A stretch of DNA of 64,000 nt from Pseudomonas gingeri (GTDB lineage: Bacteria > Pseudomonadota > Gammaproteobacteria > Pseudomonadales > Pseudomonadaceae), in contig NZ_JACAQA010000003.1 of NCBI RefSeq assembly GCF_013385425.1, forward strand, positions 548,723 to 612,722, in the 5' to 3' direction. The notes below the pieces were generated by a model that saw nothing but the letters and a program-made list of their open reading frames with translations, did not search any database and had not been told where the DNA came from. A program made the translations under genes and the position numbers. The first letter of the stretch is position 1. Each line of letters starts with the position of its first letter. Below, piece by piece: positions 58,648 through 64,000 of the stretch.

Positions 58648-59553
58648 TCAATCACGCATGGCGTAGGGGGCATACTCAAAACACTTGCCCAGCCACTGGG
58701 TGAAAACACGTACACGGGACGATAGCTGTCGGGTCCGTGGATAGAGCACCGTCACGGGCATCGGCGGCGGCGCAAAACCGGGCAATATGACTTTCAACCG
58801 ACCTTCGGCCAGTTCCCTCTCGATCCGGTAACGTGGCACTTGCACCAATCCCAGCCCGCAGAGCGCGGCGCCGGTGTAGAGATCGGCTCCCGTCACCGAG
58901 ACAAGCGCGCGCAGGTTGATCTCGACAACTTCATTGTTAACCTTGAAGTCCAGCCCGAGGGGCCTGCCGGTGGCACTGGAAACGTAGCTCACCGCGACAT
59001 GGGAGCGCAGCTCGTCAAGGTCGAGCGGTTCGCCATAACGCTGCAAATAGTCCGGACTGGCCACCGTGACCTGCTCCATGCATGCCACGCGACGGGCAAT
59101 CATCGAAGAGTCCTGCAGTGAGCCCGCGCGCAACACACAGTCGACCCCCTCGCGCACCAGGTCGATAAATCGATCATCCTCGCCCATGTGCAGCGTGATA
59201 TCGGGGTATTGCGTCAGAAAATCTCTCAGTGCCGGCATCACGAAGTGCTTCGCCAGGGTGCCTTGCAGATTTACTCGCAGCAGGCCCTTTGGGCGGGCAT
59301 CGCTAAAAGAGGTTTCCGCCTCCTCCAGATCCGTCAGCAAACGCACGCAACGATGATAGTAAGCCTCACCGTCGTGGGTCAGGCGCACCTGCCGCGTCGT
59401 GCGCTCCAGCAGGCGCACGCCAATGCGCGACTCCAGCCGTTTGATGAGGTTGGTCACTGTGGCGCGGGGGATCCGCAGATCTTCCGCCGCCGCGGTGAAA
59501 CTCTGGCGATCGGCGATTCGCACAAAAACCTGCATCTCTTGGAATCGATCCAT
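58648..59553 (-). CDS. LysR family transcriptional regulator
   Basis: This is a LysR regulator of about 301 residues in the CrgA/DsdC-like group. The helix-turn-helix spans about residues 6-64 (VRIADRQSFTAAAEDLRIPR, LIKRLESRIGVRLLERTTRQ), followed by a full effector domain. I set the start at ATG 59553 although an in-frame ATG lies 12 nt earlier. It is divergent from the NAD(P)-binding protein gene at 59760, with a T-N11-A type box between them, so that gene is the likely target. The 260 nt between this gene and chrA (58388-58647) hold nothing that I can identify. Confidence 0.9.
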   Translation of the reverse strand: MDRFQEMQVFVRIADRQSFTAAAEDLRIPRATVTNLIKRLESRIGVRLLERTTRQVRLTHDGEAYYHRCVRLLTDLEEAETSFSDARPKGLLRVNLQGTLAKHFVMPALRDFLTQYPDITLHMGEDDRFIDLVREGVDCVLRAGSLQDSSMIARRVACMEQVTVASPDYLQRYGEPLDLDELRSHVAVSYVSSATGRPLGLDFKVNNEVVEINLRALVSVTGADLYTGAALCGLGLVQVPRYRIERELAEGRLKVILPGFAPPPMPVTVLYPRTRQLSSRVRVFTQWLGKCFEYAPYAMRD

Positions 59554-59571
59554 CGGAAAACACAACGCCTG

Positions 59572-59594
59572 ATAATTATAGTAAATGGAATTAT
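59572..59594. promoter_or_regulatory. Candidate LysR box (ATAATT-N11-AATTAT)
   Basis: ATAATT and AATTAT form a perfect inverted repeat with 11 nt between the arms, the classic T-N11-A layout, 18 nt upstream of the LysR start in the divergent AT-rich intergenic region. Confidence 0.5.
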
Positions 59595-59759
59595 ATAGTC
59601 TGTTTCCACATAATTATCTCCTCTTGAAAACAGTTCATCATGGCACCCGATTGCAAGCCTTGCGCTATTTGCAACGATGGGGGCTCGCGGCGTGCCGCAC
59701 CAAGCCCCTCCTCCCCACAACACCGGGGCTTGCGGCCCGCAGAATAAAGAGACAAAACG

Positions 59760-60392
59760 ATGACGCTATTGATTCTCGGGGCGACAGGCCAGGTTGGCCG
59801 CAACGTGCTTCAACAAGCCCTGGAAAACGAGCGTATCGAACGGGTGATCGCCCCTACGCGCAGGGCTCTCGCGCCACACCCCAAGCTCCATAACCCGGTG
59901 TCGGAGGATTTGCGCCAGATACTGGCGGACGCCGCCAAGGTGCCGATTGACGCCATGATCTGCGCAATGGGCACAACCATCGCCAAGGCCGGTTCGAAGG
60001 AAGCGTTTCGACAAGTCGATTACCTGTTGCCGATCGAGTTCGCAGAATGGGCGTTGGCGCAGGGGGCGAAGGCTTGCGCGCTGATCTCTTCGCCTGGAGC
60101 TTCCCTGTCCATCCCCCTTTACTATTGCCGGACCAAAGGTGAGCTGGAACGGGATATCGGTAACATCGGGTTTCCCTCGTTGACGATTATTCGTCCGGGA
60201 ATGATCGGCGGTAGTCGTGAAGAGTTTCGTCCTGCCGAACGCTTGATACTCCCCCTGGCCGCCCTGCTTCGGCCGATATTGCCACGAGGCCTGTGGATCA
60301 ATCCGCCAGCCAATATTGCCAGGGTATTGATCGATGCGGTGCTGTCCAAGGTGCCTGGCGGTCACCTGCTCACTTCCAGGGACCTGGTGTGA
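59760..60392 (+). CDS. NAD(P)-binding Rossmann protein (atypical SDR, HTATIP2-like)
   Basis: This 210-residue protein has an atypical SDR fold. The cofactor motif GATGQVGRNVL starts at residue 7, and YYCRTKGELERDI is the YxxxK-like active-site segment (Tyr-Cys-Arg-Thr-Lys). The rest matches the NAD(P)H-binding HTATIP2/YtfG-like group, which includes quinone and flavin reductases. The divergent LysR gene probably controls it. The substrate is unknown. Confidence 0.85.
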   Translation: MTLLILGATGQVGRNVLQQALENERIERVIAPTRRALAPHPKLHNPVSEDLRQILADAAKVPIDAMICAMGTTIAKAGSKEAFRQVDYLLPIEFAEWALAQGAKACALISSPGASLSIPLYYCRTKGELERDIGNIGFPSLTIIRPGMIGGSREEFRPAERLILPLAALLRPILPRGLWINPPANIARVLIDAVLSKVPGGHLLTSRDLV

Positions 60393-60479
60393 CTGCGTAC
60401 TGACCGACATCGTTGGGTCCGCTGTTATCGGCGCGCTTCAGACGACGCTTCTTGATCAATCCAGACTTTTCGGGCCTCT

Positions 60480-61412
60480 ATGGAACTTCGACATTTGCGC
60501 TACTTTCTGATGGTCGCCGAGGAGCAACATTTCACTCGCGCGGCGCTTCGACTGAACATGCAACAGCCTCCGCTCAGCCAGCAGATTCAAGCCCTGGAAA
60601 AAGAGCTGGGGTTCGATCTGTTTCGACGTCACTCCAAGGGTGTCGACCTGACACCCGGAGGCCTGATTTTCCTTCAGGAAGCACGGGACATCCTCAATCG
60701 GGTCTCGGACGCCACACGGCGTTCGGCCAAGGCCGCCCAAGGTTACGAGGGGACGCTATCAGTCGGCCTTACCAGTTCGGCCGCCGCGCACCACTTGATC
60801 CCCCACATAGTCCGCGCCTATCGCGAGGCCTATCCGGGTGTCAGCCTGTTGCTCAATGAGGGCAGTGCCCGGGAACTGACCGACGATGTGGTTCAGCGCA
60901 AGCTCGACATCGGAATCCTTCGTGTCCCCGTGAGCCCGCCCCACGCAATGAGCTTCTATCAATTGATCGAGGAAGACATGCTGCTGGTTCTTCCGATCGG
61001 GCACAGGTTATTGAAGTGCACGCGTAAAAAAAAAGCCGAGGGCAGCGACGAGCCGATGCCGGTTATCGCGCTCAAGCTCCTGGCTGACGAGCCGTTCATC
61101 CTCGTTCGACGCAGTGGCGCCACGGGAATGTATTCGAAACTGATCGAAGCCTGCGAAAACGCAGGCTTCACCCCCAAGATTGCCTTCGAAGTCGAACGCA
61201 TGTTGACCAATATCAGCCTGGTGGCCGCCGGGGCCGGGATTTCCGTGGTACCCGCATCAATGAACGGATTTCATCGCAAGTCAGTGGTCTATTGCCATAT
61301 CAGCGCCCGGCCCCGACTGGTGGCACCGATTACCCTGATTTGCCGGTATGAAGAGCAAGGACCGATCCTGTGCAACTTCATCAACCTGGCACAACGTATC
61401 GCCAGGAGTTGA
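60480..61412 (+). CDS. LysR family transcriptional regulator (BenM/CatM-like)
   Basis: This is a LysR regulator of 310 residues. The N-terminal MELRHLRYFLMVAEEQHFTR, then LNMQQPPLSQQIQALEKELG, is characteristic of the CatR/BenM branch that senses aromatic or dicarboxylic acids. Its effector domain is complete (GAGISVVPASM). It is only 7 nt ahead of the DctA-like carrier on the same strand, so the two are probably one operon, an unusual layout for LysR, which normally diverges from its target. The likely inducer is the carrier's substrate. Confidence 0.9.
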   Translation: MELRHLRYFLMVAEEQHFTRAALRLNMQQPPLSQQIQALEKELGFDLFRRHSKGVDLTPGGLIFLQEARDILNRVSDATRRSAKAAQGYEGTLSVGLTSSAAAHHLIPHIVRAYREAYPGVSLLLNEGSARELTDDVVQRKLDIGILRVPVSPPHAMSFYQLIEEDMLLVLPIGHRLLKCTRKKKAEGSDEPMPVIALKLLADEPFILVRRSGATGMYSKLIEACENAGFTPKIAFEVERMLTNISLVAAGAGISVVPASMNGFHRKSVVYCHISARPRLVAPITLICRYEEQGPILCNFINLAQRIARS

Positions 61413-61419
61413 ATGGCCC

Positions 61420-62664
61420 ATGCCTGAGCGTTTGCTTGGCAACAGTGTCCTGCACATGTTGGTCGCTATCCTTTGCGGCCTGGCACTGGGGTATGGGCAA
61501 CCGGACATGGCGGCCACGCTCAAGCCCGTCAGCGAAGGCTTCATCAAGCTCATCAGTATGAACATCACCCTGATGGTATTCGTGCTCGTCGTGTCTGGAA
61601 TCGCCAGCCTGCACGATCACCGCCAGTCGGTACGCATCGGCAGCAAGACCATGGTCTATTTCGAGGTCATGGCACTGCTCTCCCTGCTATCCGGGATGCT
61701 TGCCGCACTCTTGCTGCAGCCCGGTGTCGGGCTGACGCTGGATGATCGTGAAATCCCCCAGCATCCTCCCTTCCTCGACAACCTCCACGACTCGCTCCAT
61801 TTCAGCCGCTTTGTGCTCGACACCATTCCCAGCTCTTTCGTCGAGGCCTTCATGCAGCCCAACGCTCTGCAGGTGCTGTTTCTCGCTGTTCTGTTCGGCA
61901 TGGCCCTGGCCCGCGGCGGCCAGAAGAGCGCGCCGCTGCGCCAAGGTATCGAGATCCTGGCGCAACTGATGCTCCATATCATGGCCATGCTACTGAAACT
62001 GGCGCCGCTGGCCGCCTTCGCCACCCTCGCCTACACCATCGGCCGATATGGGCTGTCGTCGATACTGCCCCTGGCAAAACTGATGCTGACCCTGTACCTG
62101 GCCAGCCTGCTGTTCATTGTGACCGTATTCAGCTGTGTAACCCGGGTTGCCGGGGTGCGCTTGTCGAGCCTGCTGCGCTACATCAAGGAAGAGCTGTTGC
62201 TAGTTTTGTTCACCACGTCTTCGCTCGCCGCACTGCCGTCCCTGATCGTCAAGATGGAGCGATTGGGCTGCGCGCAAAACATCGTGCGACTGGTCCTGCC
62301 CGCCGGAAACTCGCTCAACCTCAACGGCACCAATATCTACCTTATGGCCAGTGCGCTGTTTGTCACCCAGATTGCCGAGGTGGATCTGAACCCCGGCGAG
62401 CTCATTACCTTGCTAATGATCGCCATGTTGACCTCCAAAGGCGCCAGCGCCATGACCGGTTCGTCGTTCATTACCCTGGCCGTGACCCTGACCGCCCTGC
62501 AGATCGTGCCACTCGACAGCGCCGCATTGCTGCTGAGCATCGAGCGGCTGATGAAGTGCCGCTCACTGACCAACCTGATCGGCAACGCCGTAGCTTGCCT
62601 GGCCATCGCCCATTGGGAAAACGCCATCGACCGGGAGCGCTTGCAGCAGGAACTGCGCAGCTGA
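61420..62664 (+). CDS. Dicarboxylate:cation symporter family protein (second DctA-like carrier)
   Basis: This is a DAACS carrier of 414 residues. HP1 reads FTTSSLAALPSL, TM7 NSLNLNGTNIYLMA, HP2 TSKGASAMTGSSF and TM8 MKCRSLTNLIGNAVA. The TM8 arginine expected in dicarboxylate transporters is present, unlike in the paralogue at 20727, but NLDGT has become NLNGT. ATG 61420 has AGGAG 12 nt upstream, inside the LysR gene end. It probably imports a dicarboxylate under control of the LysR protein before it. A short hairpin after the stop has no T-run. Confidence 0.87.
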   Translation: MPERLLGNSVLHMLVAILCGLALGYGQPDMAATLKPVSEGFIKLISMNITLMVFVLVVSGIASLHDHRQSVRIGSKTMVYFEVMALLSLLSGMLAALLLQPGVGLTLDDREIPQHPPFLDNLHDSLHFSRFVLDTIPSSFVEAFMQPNALQVLFLAVLFGMALARGGQKSAPLRQGIEILAQLMLHIMAMLLKLAPLAAFATLAYTIGRYGLSSILPLAKLMLTLYLASLLFIVTVFSCVTRVAGVRLSSLLRYIKEELLLVLFTTSSLAALPSLIVKMERLGCAQNIVRLVLPAGNSLNLNGTNIYLMASALFVTQIAEVDLNPGELITLLMIAMLTSKGASAMTGSSFITLAVTLTALQIVPLDSAALLLSIERLMKCRSLTNLIGNAVACLAIAHWENAIDRERLQQELRS

Positions 62665-62886
62665 AACGCCCGACAGCGCCGTTCACTCAGCAGGCTGAGC
62701 GGTAGTGCAAACTCTATATCTTTAAAATATCGAAATCGATTTTTTATGTATTTTAAATTCATCAATATTGTAGTTATTCTACATATACTCAGGGATATAT
62801 ATCAGCTGCCATGCCTCAATGGGCAATCCAGCCAGACTACTTATTCGAACGCATCGACAAACACAAGCATTTACCTGGAATGTTCT

Positions 62887-64000
62887 ATGTCTCTCAGAAC
62901 ACTGAATCTCGCCACCCGCTCGACACTATGCTTTGGAATTTTTTGCCTATTGATTACGGCCATGGGTTTGTTCTCCTTGAAACAGGCCAATGCGCTGAAT
63001 GATGCGGAAGACCTGGTTGAGAACGACGTCCTTCCCACAATTGAAGCACTCGGATCCCTCGACAGAAATTTCATTAGCATTCGCCCTTACAACGCCAATC
63101 TGCGTAATACGCTGGAAACCGAAGACACTAAATCCAAGAGCCTGGAGGCCTTAGGAAGGCTGCGCTCCAGCGCCCAGGAAAAAATGAAATACTTATCAGA
63201 ACTGCTTATCATGCCCGAGGGAAAAGTGGCGTTTGCTGAACTGGCCATCAACATTCAGGCGTTCAATGCCATCGAAGACAAGTACCTGACCCTCATCAAG
63301 ACAAACGACTTCGCCGGGGCCAATACATTTACCGCGACCGATGTACTGCCCGGCCTCGCCAAAGTCGCCTCCGGAATCAACACACTGATTGAGTTGGCTC
63401 AACTCAAAGCCAAGGCCGCGGGTGAAGCGGCGGATGCCGTCTACCTGGATACCCAGGTCATGATCAGTCTATTGATCAGCACTTCATTGATTGCGACGGT
63501 ACTGTTGGCCTGGTCGTATACCCGAAGCGTCACGGTGCCCCTGAGCCAGTCTCTCGCGATCGCTCGGCGTATTGCCGGCAACGATCTCAGCCAACCCATT
63601 GTGATCAAAGGTTCGGATGAACTGGCTCAACTGCTGGCGGCGCTGGCCACCATGCAGGCCAACCTCCGCGAGACCATCACCCGGATTGGCGGGTCGTCGA
63701 CCCAGTTGGCCGCGACCGCCGAGCAGCTGCAGGCGGTGACGGAGGAGGCCGCCAGGGGGATGGTTCGCCAGGACAATGAAATCGCCATGGCCGCCACGGC
63801 GGTCACCGAGATGAGCGCCGCGGTCGACGAAGTGGTCAGCAACGCGGCGCAGGCCTCGGCTGCGGCGACCACCTCAAGCGTGACGGCTTCGAGCGGTCGT
63901 CGTCGCGTCGATGAAACCCTTGGCGCCATTGGCGTGATGGTGTCGAGCGTGCAATCCACTTCCAGTGATGTGAAAAAACTGTCGGTGATGGCCGTGGATA
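62887..64000 (+). CDS. Methyl-accepting chemotaxis protein (3' end outside window)
   Basis: The first 371 codons of a chemoreceptor are present; the frame runs open to the window end. TM1 covers about residues 14-32, a four-helix-bundle-like periplasmic domain follows, TM2 covers about 196-215, then a HAMP domain (RSVTVPLSQSLAIARRIAGN) and the start of the signalling helix bundle (TEEAARGMVRQDNEIAMAAT-AVTEMSAAVDEV). The EEAARGM-RQ-NEI-MAATAV-EMSA wording is typical of Pseudomonas receptors. The conserved signalling tip lies beyond the window. The AT-rich 222 nt upstream (62665-62886) hold its promoter and no other gene. Confidence 0.93.
   Translation, partial: MSLRTLNLATRSTLCFGIFCLLITAMGLFSLKQANALNDAEDLVENDVLPTIEALGSLDRNFISIRPYNANLRNTLETEDTKSKSLEALGRLRSSAQEKMKYLSELLIMPEGKVAFAELAINIQAFNAIEDKYLTLIKTNDFAGANTFTATDVLPGLAKVASGINTLIELAQLKAKAAGEAADAVYLDTQVMISLLISTSLIATVLLAWSYTRSVTVPLSQSLAIARRIAGNDLSQPIVIKGSDELAQLLAALATMQANLRETITRIGGSSTQLAATAEQLQAVTEEAARGMVRQDNEIAMAATAVTEMSAAVDEVVSNAAQASAAATTSSVTASSGRRRVDETLGAIGVMVSSVQSTSSDVKKLSVMAVD

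Noticed and set aside
62664..62700. CTCAGC/GCTGAG hairpin after the second DctA-like gene
   Set aside because: The stem is 6 bp with a two-base loop and no T-run; too weak to list.
1..64000. Search by eye for tRNA genes, CRISPR arrays, insertion sequences, integrases, phage or toxin-antitoxin genes
   Set aside because: Nothing convincing was seen. A tRNA scan and IS search would be needed to exclude small or degraded examples.

Overview
The window reads as chromosome of a Pseudomonas, most likely of the P. fluorescens group. It is GC-rich and gene-dense, with an OprI-type lipoprotein paralogue, a MexEF-OprN-like RND pump, CstA beside a Cache-type two-component system, many LysR regulators, and Anr/FNR-type promoter boxes. 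Species is inference. I saw no rRNA, tRNA, CRISPR array, insertion sequence or phage gene; everything looks like accessory metabolism, transport and stress genes.

Layout. 0-5 kb: an SDR, a 5'-nucleotidase, an FMN monooxygenase with a divergent LysR gene, and a glutathione transferase. 5-13 kb: an efflux operon on the minus strand (adaptor, RND pump, outer-membrane lipoprotein, MFS pump). 13-15 kb: an epoxide hydrolase, a small ABM-fold protein and a LysR gene reduced to its DNA-binding domain; this operon shares an exact 15-nt upstream element with the glutathione transferase, at almost the same distance from the start. 15-19 kb: a two-component system divergent from cstA, with a palindrome between them. 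19-26.6 kb: an AraC gene, a second ABM protein, and a tight operon of CoA-transferase, HMG-CoA lyase-like lyase, VOC protein, 2-hydroxyacid dehydrogenase and DctA-like carrier, with a divergent LysR gene.

26.6-33.4 kb: a GGDEF-EAL protein and a histidine kinase carry near-identical sensor halves and upstream regions but unrelated outputs. They face each other and flank a porin/phosphate-binding-like pair. 33.4-39.7 kb: a tautomerase/DsbA/SDR operon, a hydrolase, and a LysR gene divergent from two RraA-type aldolase-like genes plus an aminotransferase.

39.65-52.6 kb is the most coherent region. It holds Hsp20, an OprI-like lipoprotein, a second FtsH, a zinc alcohol dehydrogenase, a DevBCA/MacAB-like exporter, a potassium-channel-like protein, an ABC-2 exporter, a Spy-like periplasmic protein and a nitroreductase. 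Almost every transcription unit is preceded by a TTGAT-N4-ATCAA-like box, several with a -10-like hexamer 21-22 nt beyond it. I read this as an Anr-controlled low-oxygen envelope and proteostasis stress island.

52.7-57.1 kb: a cell-wall or polysaccharide locus of exported proteins (NodB-type deacetylase, DUF4015-type glycosidase-like protein, and a fusion of a beta-lactamase-fold hydrolase with a NamZ/DUF1343 domain). 57-64 kb: a ChrA-type transporter, two LysR genes, an NAD(P)-binding protein, a second DctA-like carrier, and a chemoreceptor cut by the window end.
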